Positions 1-8,762 of a stretch of 64,000 nucleotides of DNA are shown here, piece after piece. The stretch comes from Bacteroidales bacterium (GTDB lineage: Bacteria; Bacteroidota; Bacteroidia; Bacteroidales; WCHB1-69). Position 1 is the first letter of the stretch, and each line of letters begins with the position of its first letter. The DNA is taken from assembly GCA_017615595.1 (NCBI GenBank), contig JAFZZT010000014.1:1-64000 (forward strand), written 5' to 3'. The translations under genes were made by a program, and so were the position numbers. The notes under the pieces were generated by a model, which had not been told where the DNA came from, did no database searches, and was given only the letters and a program-made list of their open reading frames with translations.

Positions 1-647
1 CAGCGCATGATGTGCTCCGGAGCAGCCTTCTTCCACAAGGCGAAATCGGCGGGATTGTGCTTCTCGCTTTGGCCGTCCAGCTCGCGGGTGTTGGCGATCA
101 GCTCCGACAGCACCCGGCCGGAGAGCTTGCCGTAGCCGAAGTCGCGGTCGAACTTCTCCACGTCGAAATAGACGGAACCCTCTGACACGTAGGCATAGCC
201 TTTGTCCAGGATTCGCTGCACCATCTCGATCTGCTCGATGATGTGGCCGGAGGCGCGGGGCTCGATGGAGGGGCCCTTCACGTTGAGGGCGTCCATGGCC
301 TTGTGGTAGCTGTCCATATAATATTGTGCCACCTCCATAGGCTCCAGCTGCTCCAAACGGGCCTTCTTGGCGATTTTGTCCTCGCCTTCGTCTGCATCGT
401 GCTCCAGATGGCCCACATCGGTGATGTTGCGCACATAGCGGACCTTGTAGCCGATGTGCGTCAGATAGCGGAACACCACGTCGAAGGTCACTGCCGGACG
501 AGCGTGGCCAAGATGGGGCTCGCCATAGACGGTGGGACCGCAGACATACAGACCCACATGGTCGGGAACGATGGGGGTCAACAGCTCTTTTCTTTTTGAT
601 AAAGTGTTGAATAATAAAACTTTGCCTTTGTTGTCGGTAGGTTGCAT
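1..647 (-). CDS. cysS: Cysteinyl-tRNA synthetase, N-terminal part (runs off left edge)
   Basis: Charges tRNA-Cys with cysteine in the cytoplasm. About 215 N-terminal residues are present, and the rest lies beyond the left edge (family members are usually about 460-500 residues). Seen: YVCGPTVY near residue 34, whose Cys is a zinc ligand in the family; the class I HIGH motif as HLGH at 45-48; and DFALWKKA plus EHIMRW at the edge, a pattern typical of this enzyme. The start at 647 gives the N-terminus MQPTDNKGK and lies about 30 bp downstream of a TATCTTTG box. It stands apart from the leftward acyl-CoA synthetase behind it, which has its own terminator. Confidence 0.95.
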   Translation of the reverse strand, partial: MQPTDNKGKVLLFNTLSKRKELLTPIVPDHVGLYVCGPTVYGEPHLGHARPAVTFDVVFRYLTHIGYKVRYVRNITDVGHLEHDADEGEDKIAKKARLEQLEPMEVAQYYMDSYHKAMDALNVKGPSIEPRASGHIIEQIEMVQRILDKGYAYVSEGSVYFDVEKFDRDFGYGKLSGRVLSELIANTRELDGQSEKHNPADFALWKKAAPEHIMR

Positions 648-679
648 TATCTTTGTATTTAAATATTGTAATAGGGGTG

Positions 680-687
680 CAAAGATA
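680..687 (-). promoter_or_regulatory. cysS: Bacteroidota -7 box of cysS
   Basis: On the minus strand this reads TATCTTTG followed by CACCCC, an exact match to the TAnnTTTG box recognised by the primary sigma factor of this phylum. It sits 33 bp before the cysS ATG. Confidence 0.7.
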
Positions 688-705
688 CGCATTTTTTCTA
701 ACACT

Positions 706-740
706 AAAAAGAGGCTATGCATCTCTGATGCGTAGCCTCT
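706..740 (-). terminator. Intrinsic terminator after the acyl-CoA synthetase
   Basis: Inverted repeat GAGGCTAtGCATC / GATGCgTAGCCTC with a 3-nt loop. On the minus strand it is followed by TTTTT. It lies just past the acyl-CoA synthetase stop and upstream of the cysS promoter, insulating the two leftward genes. Confidence 0.85.
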
Positions 741-762
741 CTAAATCATGATGGTAGATCTT

Positions 763-2523
763 CTATGCGAACAGCTTCTCGATCTGCTCTTCATATTTCT
801 TGATGAGCACGTTGCGCTTGAGCTTGAGGGTGGGGGTGAGCTCGCCCGTCTGGATGGACCACTCATAGCCCACGAGCGAGAAGCTCTTGACCTTCTCAGT
901 GTCGCCGAAGAATTTGTTGTATTGATCTACAATCTTCTTGAACTTCTTCACTACATCGGGATGGTGAATCATCTCCTCGTTGGTGGTGTATTCGATCTCG
1001 TGGTGATGACACCAGCTCCGGAGGTCGGTGAAGTTGGGGACGATCAGGGCGGCGGCGAACTTCTTGTTTTCGCCCACCACGAGGATGTTGTCAATCAAGG
1101 GATCCTCAGCGAACTTGTTCTCAATAATGGTAGGGACCACATACTTGCCGAAGGCGGTCTTGAACATCTCTTTCTTGCGCCCGGTGATCTTGAGACGCCC
1201 GCCAGGGGTGAGCTTGCCAAGGTCGCCCGTGTGAAGCCAGCCATCCTCGTCAATTGCCTCTGCAGTGAGGTCTGGGGCGTTGTAGTAGCCCTTCATCACA
1301 TGCTTGCCTTTGGTCAGGATCTCGCCGTCATCGGCAATACGGACTCGTGTGCCGGGGAGCACATGACCCGCGGCGCCGAACTCCAGTCCGCCTTTGAAGA
1401 AGTCACTGACCGCAATGACCGGTGCGGACTCCGTGGTGCCGTATCCTTCCAAGATAGGAACGCCCATGGCCCAGAAAATACGCGAGATGCGTGGCTGGAT
1501 GGCCGCACCACCGGAGACGATGACCTTGAAGTTGCCGCCCAGGGCCTCGTGCCATTTGTTCAAGACCAGTTTGCGAGCTATCTTGAGTCTGCGCTGGTAG
1601 GCTTTATTGGCGTTGAACTCATAATTTAAAGCCACATCGTTAGCCCAGAAGAAGATTTTCTTCTTGATACCCGTCAGCTTGTTGCCCTGCGCCAAGATCT
1701 TGTCATACACCTTCTCCAACAGCCTGGGAACGGTGGTGAAGATGTCGGGTCTCAAGTCTGCCATGTCCTGCTGGATCTTCGCAATGCTTTCCGTGTAGTA
1801 GATAGGGAGTCCTAATGATTGGAAGGCATAGTTCAACATGCGCTCATACACATGACAAAGAGGCAGATAGCTGAGTATTCTATTGTTTTTCTCGGTAGGA
1901 ATGATGGGCAGTACGCCCCGGATGTTGGTCAGGAAGTTCTCGTGGGTCAGCATCACGCCTTTGGGATTGCCTGTGGTGCCGGATGTGTAAACGAGTGAGA
2001 CCACGTCATCGGGGGTGATGCTGTCTTTGATCTCCTGGAGGTATTGGGGACTCGGGTTGGAACGACCTACTTCTATGAGCTCGTTCAAGTGTCTATATCC
2101 CAATAGATTACGGAATGTATATACGCGGTCGTTGAGCTCGGGAATGTTGGAGATGATGTTGGTGATTTTTCGCAACAGTTCCCAGCCGGAGACGAAGATC
2201 AGCTTCACATTGGCATGGTGCAGAATATAGTCGTAGTCGCTTTCGCTGATGGTCGGGTAGATGGCGACATGGATGGCGCCAATCTGCATGATGGCCATGT
2301 CGAGAAAGTTCCATTCGGGACGGTTCGCAGTGATGGTGGCCACGCAATCTCCCTTCTTGATGCCCAGCTGAAGCAGGCCGTAGGAGATGTTGTTTACAAT
2401 CTGAATATACTTCTGGGTGCTGTATTTGACCCAGACACCGTTTTCTTTACCGCAGAGGGCGTCCTCGATAGGGAATTCCTTCAAATTTCTATCCAGGATA
2501 TCAAACAATCGAGTAATTTCCAT
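763..2523 (-). CDS. Long-chain fatty acid--CoA ligase (AMP-forming)
   Basis: Adenylate-forming enzyme that activates fatty acids to acyl-CoA with ATP. Seen: the AMP-binding signature LVYTSGTTGNPKGV at about residues 177-190, GYGTTESAP in the second half, GWLHTGDLG and a C-terminal GRKKEMFK hinge. The length of 586 residues fits the FadD15/LACS-like group common in Bacteroidota. The longer reading from 2583 would overlap the sigma-factor gene and cross a TATTTTTG box at 2541-2548, so the start at 2523 (MEITRLFDIL) is preferred. Chain length specificity cannot be read from the sequence. The gene follows the ECF sigma gene by 31 bp but seems to have its own promoter. Confidence 0.93.
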   Translation of the reverse strand: MEITRLFDILDRNLKEFPIEDALCGKENGVWVKYSTQKYIQIVNNISYGLLQLGIKKGDCVATITANRPEWNFLDMAIMQIGAIHVAIYPTISESDYDYILHHANVKLIFVSGWELLRKITNIISNIPELNDRVYTFRNLLGYRHLNELIEVGRSNPSPQYLQEIKDSITPDDVVSLVYTSGTTGNPKGVMLTHENFLTNIRGVLPIIPTEKNNRILSYLPLCHVYERMLNYAFQSLGLPIYYTESIAKIQQDMADLRPDIFTTVPRLLEKVYDKILAQGNKLTGIKKKIFFWANDVALNYEFNANKAYQRRLKIARKLVLNKWHEALGGNFKVIVSGGAAIQPRISRIFWAMGVPILEGYGTTESAPVIAVSDFFKGGLEFGAAGHVLPGTRVRIADDGEILTKGKHVMKGYYNAPDLTAEAIDEDGWLHTGDLGKLTPGGRLKITGRKKEMFKTAFGKYVVPTIIENKFAEDPLIDNILVVGENKKFAAALIVPNFTDLRSWCHHHEIEYTTNEEMIHHPDVVKKFKKIVDQYNKFFGDTEKVKSFSLVGYEWSIQTGELTPTLKLKRNVLIKKYEEQIEKLFA

Positions 2524-2540
2524 AATAATAAAAAATCCGG

Positions 2541-2548
2541 CAAAAATA
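2541..2548 (-). promoter_or_regulatory. Bacteroidota -7 box before the acyl-CoA synthetase
   Basis: TATTTTTG then CCGG on the minus strand, 17 bp before the chosen start. The short leader supports the downstream start. It lies in the gap after the sigma-factor stop. Confidence 0.5.
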
Positions 2549-2554
2549 CAATTT

Positions 2555-3166
2555 TTATATTGCGTAGCGCATGTTGCCGACAATCTGAGACAACATATTC
2601 TTGGCCCGGAGCAACTGAATCTTGACGTTGGAGAGGGATATGTTGAGCGTTTGGGCTATCTCTTCGTAAGAAAGCTCGTCGTAGTAGCGCAACTCAACCA
2701 CCTTGCGGTATTTCTCGGGCAGCCTTTGCACGGCTGTTCTGAGCAGAGAAATGCGTTGCTTGTCAATCACCACGTCCTCAGGGGTCTGCGACTGATTCGA
2801 CTGTGTGCGGTCGATGATCTGTTCCGTGGTGCTGCTGAACAGGTCCTCGTCAATACATTGCGGCGAGTTGTGCTTGTGGCGGATGTAGTCGATGCTGTTG
2901 TTGACCGCGATGCGATACAGCCAGGTGGAGAAGGCATACTGCGGAGAATAAGCATGCAGATTGCGGAATGCCTTGCCGAAGGTCTCCTGGGTCAAGTCTT
3001 CCGCATCATCGCTGTTTTTCACGATTTTCATCATCAGATAATAGATGCTGTCGCGATAGAGACTCATCAGCTCGGCGTATGCCCGCTGATCGTTGAAGTC
3101 CAACGCCTTGCGCAAAAGGATGTAGTCCCGTTTTGCCTTTTCGGTAGAGTATTGTAAATTTCCCAT
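2555..3166 (-). CDS. ECF-type RNA polymerase sigma factor
   Basis: Directs RNA polymerase to a specific promoter set. It is 203 residues long. The region 2 part (about 25-95) contains DAEDLTQETFGKAF and STWLYRIAVNNSIDYIR, and the region 4 helix-turn-helix part (about 135-190) contains YRKVVELRYYDELSYEEIAQTL followed by IQLLRAK. No linked anti-sigma factor is seen: the upstream gene is a glycosyltransferase whose TAA overlaps this ATG by one base (TAATG), and the downstream gene is an acyl-CoA synthetase. The regulon is unknown. Confidence 0.93.
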   Translation of the reverse strand: MGNLQYSTEKAKRDYILLRKALDFNDQRAYAELMSLYRDSIYYLMMKIVKNSDDAEDLTQETFGKAFRNLHAYSPQYAFSTWLYRIAVNNSIDYIRHKHNSPQCIDEDLFSSTTEQIIDRTQSNQSQTPEDVVIDKQRISLLRTAVQRLPEKYRKVVELRYYDELSYEEIAQTLNISLSNVKIQLLRAKNMLSQIVGNMRYAI

Positions 3167-4302
3167 TATTTGAATCTTTGATGATGTAAATGTGCGCTAA
3201 TGTAATATAAAGGATTCATGACGGCAAATGTCAGATCGTAGAGGAGTAGGGCAGGGATGGTCTGCTTCTCGTTGAGTCGTTTGGCGGAGAAGCCATACAC
3301 CAGATACATACTGATGAAGCGCAGGCAAGCGATGCCTAAAACGACCGCAAGCAATGGCAGGTTTTTGCATGTCAGGATGATGGCAAAGGCCAGCGCAATA
3401 TAGAACAAGAGGTTGACAATGCCATACGCGTTGAGCAGGAATCTGTTCTTGACTGTGTTGTATTTGCGGGTGAACAACAATCCTTCTTTATGATGACACC
3501 AATAATTGTAGTAGGCAGAACGCTGCAGAACGGTGAATGATTCCGGCGAATAGACTATCGCGGTGTTCTTCTGGTTGGAGGCTTTGCTGATAAAGATGTC
3601 CTCATCTCCATAGACCAGATGGTTGTGAGCTGCGAAACCTTTCTGCTTGTAGAAAAGGGTTTTGGAGAATCCGATGTTTTTGTGGTCGCCGCGATAGGTG
3701 GAGTGGGCGAGAGCTAGGGAGAAATACTGCATGGCAGCAACCATGGTGTCGAAGTGCAAAAGCCTGTTGAATGGGTTGTTGCGTTTCTGGTAGGTGCTGT
3801 AACCCAATACAATATGGGTGTTGTCGGAGAATTGTCCCGCTACATGCTCCAGCCAATGAACCGAGGTCGGGGCGCATTCAGCATCGGTAAATACCAGGTT
3901 CTCGTACTTGGCGCATCGGATGCCGATGGACATGGCATATTTGTTGCCTCGGATGCTGGTCACGGCGGAGTCAAGGTTGACAACGTGAATGTTGGGGTAT
4001 TGCTGTTGATATTCCAACAATAAGAGCTGCGTGTCGTCCTTGGAGTTGTCGTTCACAATGACCAGCTCAAAGTTGGGGTAGTGTTGGTTCAGAAGACGGG
4101 GGAGCGTTTTCAGGAGGGCGGCGGCGGCATCTTTCACCACCATGATGACCGATACCGGTGGCGCGTCCAGGCCAATCTCGGGCATGGCAGGCGTCCGTCT
4201 AAAAGCGAACCGCGCATACAACAGATAGTAATACAGTAACTCTATGAAAGTTATGGCTGCAAATAATACAAAAACAACGAGCGATATAGTATCGTCGAAC
4301 AT
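3166..4302 (-). CDS. Membrane-anchored family 2 glycosyltransferase
   Basis: Probably transfers a sugar from an activated donor to a lipid or polysaccharide at the inner membrane. The 378 residues show an N-terminal membrane segment (about 7-27), a GT-A core with VSVIMVVKDAA, VIVNDNSKDDT and the acidic FTDAEC motif, and a C-terminal pair or trio of hydrophobic segments (about 285-345). Acceptor and donor are not deducible. It is translationally coupled to the downstream sigma-factor gene and divergent from tgt. A -7 box lies at 4331-4338. Confidence 0.88.
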   Translation of the reverse strand: MFDDTISLVVFVLFAAITFIELLYYYLLYARFAFRRTPAMPEIGLDAPPVSVIMVVKDAAAALLKTLPRLLNQHYPNFELVIVNDNSKDDTQLLLLEYQQQYPNIHVVNLDSAVTSIRGNKYAMSIGIRCAKYENLVFTDAECAPTSVHWLEHVAGQFSDNTHIVLGYSTYQKRNNPFNRLLHFDTMVAAMQYFSLALAHSTYRGDHKNIGFSKTLFYKQKGFAAHNHLVYGDEDIFISKASNQKNTAIVYSPESFTVLQRSAYYNYWCHHKEGLLFTRKYNTVKNRFLLNAYGIVNLLFYIALAFAIILTCKNLPLLAVVLGIACLRFISMYLVYGFSAKRLNEKQTIPALLLYDLTFAVMNPLYYISAHLHHQRFK

Positions 4303-4330
4303 AGGTTGGTTTGGTTAAGGTTTCAGTTTG

Positions 4331-4338
4331 CAAAAATA
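4331..4338 (-). promoter_or_regulatory. -7 box of the glycosyltransferase/sigma operon
   Basis: TATTTTTGC on the minus strand, about 29 bp before the glycosyltransferase ATG. It lies back-to-back with the tgt promoter only 25 bp away. Confidence 0.55.
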
Positions 4339-4363
4339 ATTTTTTTTGCATCGTAAAATGTAG

Positions 4364-4371
4364 TATTTTTG
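4364..4371 (+). promoter_or_regulatory. tgt: -7 box of tgt
   Basis: TATTTTTG followed by CCGC on the plus strand, 18 bp before the chosen ATG at 4390. The upstream in-frame start codon at 4369 lies inside this box and so cannot be in the transcript, which fixes the start. Confidence 0.6.
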
Positions 4372-4389
4372 CCGCAATTTACTAACAAA

Positions 4390-5523
4390 ATGAAGTTTAT
4401 AATTAATCGTAAGGACGAGAAGAGCCATGCCAGAGCGGGTGTCATCACTACAGCACATGGTGAGATAGAAACCCCCATATTCATGCCCGTGGGTACGCTC
4501 GGCGCTGTCAAAGCATTGCATATCAAAAATTTATATGAGGATGTCAAGGCCCAAATCATATTGGGAAACACCTATCATCTCTATCTGCGACCGGGCACGG
4601 ATGTGCTGAAAGCGGTTGGCGGACTGCACAAATTCAACGGGTGGAACCGGCCGATTCTGACGGACAGTGGCGGGTTTCAGGTGTTTTCTTTGAGCCATCG
4701 CCGCAAGATCAACCCCGAAGAGGGCGTCTGGTTCCTGTCCCATATCGATGGCTCCAAGCATCTGTTCAGCCCGGAAAATGTGATGGACACGGAGCGTGCC
4801 ATCGGTGCCGACATCATTATGGCTTTCGATGAGTGCATTCCGTATCCTTGTGATTATCAATATGCTAAGAAGTCTATGGAGACCACCTTCAAGTGGCTGA
4901 AACGCTGTGTGAAACGTCTGGAGGAGACGGAGCCGCTCTATGGCTACGAGCAGACACTTTTCCCCATAGTGCAAGGTGGTGTATATCACGATCTTAGAAT
5001 TAAATCTGCAGAATATTGCGACTCGGTGAACCCGGATGGAATCGCCATCGGTGGGGTAGCGGTCGGGGAGCCCGTGGAGCAGATGTATGAGATCGCAGAC
5101 CTCTGCTGCAGAGCCCTGCCGGAGAACAAGCCCCGTTATCTGATGGGTGTAGGCACACCCGCCAATATCATCGAGAATATCGCGCTGGGCGTGGATATGT
5201 TCGACTGTGTGATGCCTACACGCAACGGCCGCAACGGCATGATCTTTACCTGGGACGGAATACTCAATATGCGCAATGAGAAATGGAAATACGATTTCAC
5301 GCCGATTGACGCCAACAGCGATCTTTTCGCCGACCAGCAATACACACGCGCATATCTGCGTCATTTGTATGTTGCGGATGAAATGCTCGGCCCGATGATC
5401 GGCAGCATCCATAATTTGCATTTTTATCTGGATCTCGTTCAGACTGCGCGTAAAAAAATTCTCGATGGTACGTTCGCATCCTGGAAAAACGAAATTCTCC
5501 CGAAGATATCTCAGCGACTCTGA
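4390..5523 (+). CDS. tgt: tRNA-guanine transglycosylase (queuosine pathway)
   Basis: Exchanges guanine 34 for preQ1 in tRNAs with GUN anticodons. It is 377 residues long. Seen: the FMPVGTLGAVKAL substrate region, TDSGGFQVFSL with the general acid/base Asp at about 92, LPENKPRYLMGVGTP, and the second catalytic Asp in VDMFDCVMPTR. Odd feature: the usual CxCxxC zinc cluster before the tRNA-binding part is replaced by SDLFAD at 5301-5346, although the following YTRAYLRHL is kept. This Zn-less form is, as I recall, usual in Bacteroidota. It stands alone here; the lptG-type permease gene often beside tgt is absent. Confidence 0.96.
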   Translation: MKFIINRKDEKSHARAGVITTAHGEIETPIFMPVGTLGAVKALHIKNLYEDVKAQIILGNTYHLYLRPGTDVLKAVGGLHKFNGWNRPILTDSGGFQVFSLSHRRKINPEEGVWFLSHIDGSKHLFSPENVMDTERAIGADIIMAFDECIPYPCDYQYAKKSMETTFKWLKRCVKRLEETEPLYGYEQTLFPIVQGGVYHDLRIKSAEYCDSVNPDGIAIGGVAVGEPVEQMYEIADLCCRALPENKPRYLMGVGTPANIIENIALGVDMFDCVMPTRNGRNGMIFTWDGILNMRNEKWKYDFTPIDANSDLFADQQYTRAYLRHLYVADEMLGPMIGSIHNLHFYLDLVQTARKKILDGTFASWKNEILPKISQRL

Positions 5524-5684
5524 TTTTCTCTTAACTCGCCGAGATTTCCTTTTTCTCATTTTCCTCACACACGGTCGGTCTAGCCCCGAATATTCAATTC
5601 TCAGGTCGATATCGTTATTCAATCTCTCCGGTTTTATTTTGTCCGATAATTTATATTATGTTAAATAGAGAAAGTGGAGCAAAG

Positions 5685-5712
5685 AAAAAAGGCAGACGAA
5701 ACGGATCTGCCC
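5685..5712 (-). terminator. Intrinsic terminator after the Dpm1-like gene
   Basis: GGCAGA / TCTGCC stem with a 9-nt loop, followed on the minus strand by six T. It ends the leftward unit containing the polyprenol-phosphate glycosyltransferase. Confidence 0.75.
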
Positions 5713-5737
5713 TTTCTGTTGGGATTACAATAAAAGA

Positions 5738-6487
5738 TTAGACTTCGTAGGTATGCTCCACGCGTTCCCATTTTCTGAACCAGCTGCGAATACGGAGCCC
5801 TATCACACCGAAGATGGCTTCCTTAAAAATGCCGGAGCTCATCTTGGAGATTCCTGCTTCGCGGTCTTTGAAAATGATCGGAACTTCCACGACTTTATAT
5901 TTCAATTTGTACATGTTGAACTTCATCTCAATCTGGAATCCGTAACCAATATGTTTGATTTTGTCAAAATCCACGCATTTCAAGGCGGATGCTCTATAAC
6001 ATTTGAATCCGGCCGTGGTATCCATAATCGGCATGCCGAGCATGATTCTGACGTACATGGAGCCATAATACGACATCAGCAGTCGTCCCATGGGCCAATT
6101 CAGCACATTCACGCCTTTGCAGTAGCGGGAACCGATGGCCAGATCGGCATTCTGCTCCACGCATGCGTTGTAAAGTCGCTGTAAATCAGCGGGATCGTGG
6201 CTAAAATCAGCATCCATCTCAAAGATGAAGTCATAATGGCGGGCCAATCCCCACTTGAAACCATGGATATAGGCCGTGCCCAATCCCAACTTGCCGCTTC
6301 TCTGCTCCAGGAAGAGTCTGTCGGGGAACTCCTGCATGAGGGTCTTCACGATATCGGCGGTGCCGTCAGGCGAATTGTCGTCGATGATCAAGATATGCAC
6401 GTCAATCTCCTTATAGATGGCGCGGATGATGTTCTCGATATTCTCCTTTTCCTTGTATGTAGGAATAATTACCAGTCTTTTATCCAT
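5738..6487 (-). CDS. Polyprenol monophosphomannose synthase-like glycosyltransferase
   Basis: GT2 enzyme that likely moves mannose or glucose from a nucleotide sugar to a polyprenyl phosphate at the cytoplasmic membrane face. Its 249 residues match the compact, membrane-segment-free Dpm1 type. Seen: PTYKEKENIENI, IIDDNSPDGT, FEMDADFSHDP (metal-binding acidic motif), GSRYCKGVNV, and GYGFQIEMK near the end. It follows the EEP-family gene by 12 bp and is probably co-transcribed with it. Mannose rather than glucose is an inference from family resemblance. Confidence 0.9.
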   Translation of the reverse strand: MDKRLVIIPTYKEKENIENIIRAIYKEIDVHILIIDDNSPDGTADIVKTLMQEFPDRLFLEQRSGKLGLGTAYIHGFKWGLARHYDFIFEMDADFSHDPADLQRLYNACVEQNADLAIGSRYCKGVNVLNWPMGRLLMSYYGSMYVRIMLGMPIMDTTAGFKCYRASALKCVDFDKIKHIGYGFQIEMKFNMYKLKYKVVEVPIIFKDREAGISKMSSGIFKEAIFGVIGLRIRSWFRKWERVEHTYEV

Positions 6488-6499
6488 GATGTCAGCAAA

Positions 6500-7519
6500 T
6501 TATTTAGTCAAAGTAATATATACGGGCAGGTGGTCGCTGTAGCCGCCTTGATAGATGCCACCGGCGTACATGCGCCAAGGATAGTTCATGTAAGATCCTG
6601 ATTTAGTGAGCATATAGTCTTTGCGGAAAATATGGGCCATAAAGAACTTATAACCATGAGTCGGATTTACTAAACCTGCAGAGACAATGATGTTGTCGAT
6701 GAGTTCCCAGGAGTCGCGGTATGCGTAGGACCCTACCCCATTTCTATACATTTGCCACATCGGATTGTAGAGATCGTCAGGTGCCAGGTCTTTCGTGTTG
6801 GTTCTTGTGCGAAGACATTCCATCAAGCTCTTGGCATTCGGATTGTCATTCAAGTCACCCATGATGATGATTTTGGCATTGGGAGAAGCATACATGATGG
6901 AGTCTGCAATATATCGGGCCAGTTTGCCGGCACCCAAACGATACGGCAACGATCTCTTTTCACCGCCACTTTTGGAGGGCCAGTGGTTGACGATAATATG
7001 CAGGGTGTCTGTGCCATCGAGGATACCCGTCATCAGCCATTGGTCACGGGTGATGAAGTCGGGATTCTCCGGGAATTTGAGCGGAAAAGCTTTGGTGGAG
7101 AGCACTTTGAAGCGACTCGGGTTGTAGATGAACGACACGTCCACACCTCTTCTGTCCGGAGATTCGTGGTGGCATACTTCCAATTTGTAAGGGGCCAACC
7201 GTTCCGTGGCAATCAGATCGCGCAACACCTGCTCGTTTTCCACCTCCGAGACACCCAGCACGGCCAAGCCGCCAGGCATCTGTGCCATATCCGAGATGAC
7301 TTGCGAGAGCATCTGCAACTTGAGAAGATATCTTTCTGACGTCCATTGATAATCGCCATTAGGCAAAAACTGTTCGTCATTTTTTTCAGGGTCATTGATG
7401 GTATCAAACAGATTCTCAACATTATAGAATCCAATGTTGACTCTGTTTTGAATGCTTTGGGCCTGTGTCAACCCCCATATCAATAAGGTGAAGAGAACAA
7501 TTAAACTGGTACGTTTCAT
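6500..7519 (-). CDS. Secreted endonuclease/exonuclease/phosphatase family protein
   Basis: Metal-dependent phosphodiesterase fold, substrate unknown. The start at 7519 gives MKRTSLIVLFTLLIWGLTQAQ, a clean signal peptide, and the -7 box at 7540-7547 excludes the longer reading. The mature protein has FYNVENLFD near its N-terminus, LGVSEVEN (metal-binding Glu), IIVNHWPSKSGG (catalytic His), IMGDLNDNP and YSDHLPVY (terminal Asp-His pair), in the order expected of an active EEP enzyme. Length is 339 residues. It probably acts in the periplasm or outside the cell. Confidence 0.9.
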   Translation of the reverse strand: MKRTSLIVLFTLLIWGLTQAQSIQNRVNIGFYNVENLFDTINDPEKNDEQFLPNGDYQWTSERYLLKLQMLSQVISDMAQMPGGLAVLGVSEVENEQVLRDLIATERLAPYKLEVCHHESPDRRGVDVSFIYNPSRFKVLSTKAFPLKFPENPDFITRDQWLMTGILDGTDTLHIIVNHWPSKSGGEKRSLPYRLGAGKLARYIADSIMYASPNAKIIIMGDLNDNPNAKSLMECLRTRTNTKDLAPDDLYNPMWQMYRNGVGSYAYRDSWELIDNIIVSAGLVNPTHGYKFFMAHIFRKDYMLTKSGSYMNYPWRMYAGGIYQGGYSDHLPVYITLTK

Positions 7520-7539
7520 TTTTCTAAAAAATTGAGATG

Positions 7540-7547
7540 CAAAAATA
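7540..7547 (-). promoter_or_regulatory. -7 box of the EEP-family gene
   Basis: TATTTTTGCATC on the minus strand, 21 bp before the chosen start codon. Confidence 0.55.
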
Positions 7548-7610
7548 ATAAAAAAAAGGGATTTCAAGGCCACCAAACTCTTTTTTTAGGGTGGGGCCCC
7601 CTACCCCACT

Positions 7611-8702
7611 TTATGGCCGTTTGATTTCAATGATTTGATGGGCAATATGATGTTCGTCCAAAATCTGATGAACCCGATGCTCGTCCGTGTCGGAGATGAA
7701 GACTTGTCCAAAATGGTCATGACCCACCATGTTGAGCAGCTCTGCGATACGGATACGGTCCAATTTGTCGAATATATCATCCAACAGCAGTATGGGCTTG
7801 ATCTGTTTTCTTTCGTAACAGTAGTCGAACTGAGCCAGCCGCATGGCCAGGGAAAATGATTTCTGCTGCCCTTGTGAACCAAAGCGTTTGACCGGTTGGC
7901 CGTTGATGAGGAAGAGGAATTCGTCTTTGTGAACACCAAAGTTGGAAAAGCCGGTTTTCGTGTCTAGAGAAAGATTCTGCCGTAGTCCCGCATCGAAAGA
8001 CAGTTCGAAAAGTCCTGATTGATAGATGATTTCCACCCGCTCCGCCTCTTTGGAGAGTTGGGCGTAGTGTTTCTGGAAAATGGGTTGTATCTGGTCAATG
8101 AAGTCCCGTCGGCGTTCAAAAATAGACTGTCCCAGGGGGATCATCTGTTCGTCGAAGATGGTGAGCAGCGTGTCCTCGACACGATGGCTCTCCTGCATCT
8201 GCTTGAGGAGCGTGTTGCGTTGTTGGAGCAGCTTGCGATAGGAGATCAGCTGTTGCAGGTATTCTGCATCGAATTGGGAGATGACGGCATCGAAAAACTT
8301 GCGCCGCACCTCACTGCCGCCGTGGATGATCTCGCTGTCGTACGGGGAGACCATCACCACAGGATACTGACCGATATGGGCGCTGAGCCGTGGATATTCT
8401 TTCTTGTTGGCCCTCATGGATTTATGTCCGTTGCGGTAGGTGCAGCTGATGAGCGCGTTGTTGTCGGTTTCCCGCTGGCAGAAGGTGCCATGGATGGCGA
8501 AGAAGTCGGTGTCGAAGCGTACCGAGAAGATGTCTTGGGCCGAGAAATAGCTTTTGCAGAACGAGAGATAATAGATAGCATCGAGGAGATTGGTCTTCCC
8601 GCTGCCGTTCTTGCCGACAATGGCATTCACGTTCTCGTTGAAAGAAAACTCAGCCTCCTCGTAGCTTTTGAAATTCGACAGTTGTATGTTTTTAAGATAC
8701 AT
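7611..8702 (-). CDS. recF: DNA replication and repair protein RecF
   Basis: SMC-like ATPase that helps load RecA at single-strand gaps together with RecO and RecR. It is 363 residues long, standard for the family. Seen: MYLKNIQLSNFKSYEEAEFSF, Walker A GKNGSGKTN at about 30-38, the GSQGQQKSFSLAMRLA signature, and Walker B ILLLDDIFDKLD. It is not next to dnaA/dnaN here, as is common in this phylum. A GC-rich hairpin without a T-run lies just after the stop (7590-7608). Confidence 0.96.
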   Translation of the reverse strand: MYLKNIQLSNFKSYEEAEFSFNENVNAIVGKNGSGKTNLLDAIYYLSFCKSYFSAQDIFSVRFDTDFFAIHGTFCQRETDNNALISCTYRNGHKSMRANKKEYPRLSAHIGQYPVVMVSPYDSEIIHGGSEVRRKFFDAVISQFDAEYLQQLISYRKLLQQRNTLLKQMQESHRVEDTLLTIFDEQMIPLGQSIFERRRDFIDQIQPIFQKHYAQLSKEAERVEIIYQSGLFELSFDAGLRQNLSLDTKTGFSNFGVHKDEFLFLINGQPVKRFGSQGQQKSFSLAMRLAQFDYCYERKQIKPILLLDDIFDKLDRIRIAELLNMVGHDHFGQVFISDTDEHRVHQILDEHHIAHQIIEIKRP

Positions 8703-8716
8703 CTACGGTAAAATAT

Positions 8717-8744
8717 GTAGAGACGGTATGCATACCGTCTCTAC
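8717..8744. repeat. 28-bp perfect palindrome
   Basis: GTAGAGACGGTATG followed directly by its exact reverse complement, in the 60-bp gap between recF and the M49 peptidase gene (both leftward). There is no adjacent T-run, so a classical terminator is unlikely. The outer GTAGAGACG / CGTCTCTAC arms resemble a palindromic repeat I recall as dispersed in Bacteroidota and Cyanobacteria genomes; this is from memory and unchecked. Confidence 0.75.
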
Positions 8745-8762
8745 CAGGATACATGCAATTTC

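Noticed and set aside
4531-5622. 363-codon minus-strand frame
   Set aside because: It mirrors tgt, whose plus-strand protein has all family motifs; the antisense frame has none.
7590-7608. GTGGGG/CCCCAC hairpin after recF
   Set aside because: No T-run follows on the recF strand, so it is not a convincing intrinsic terminator.
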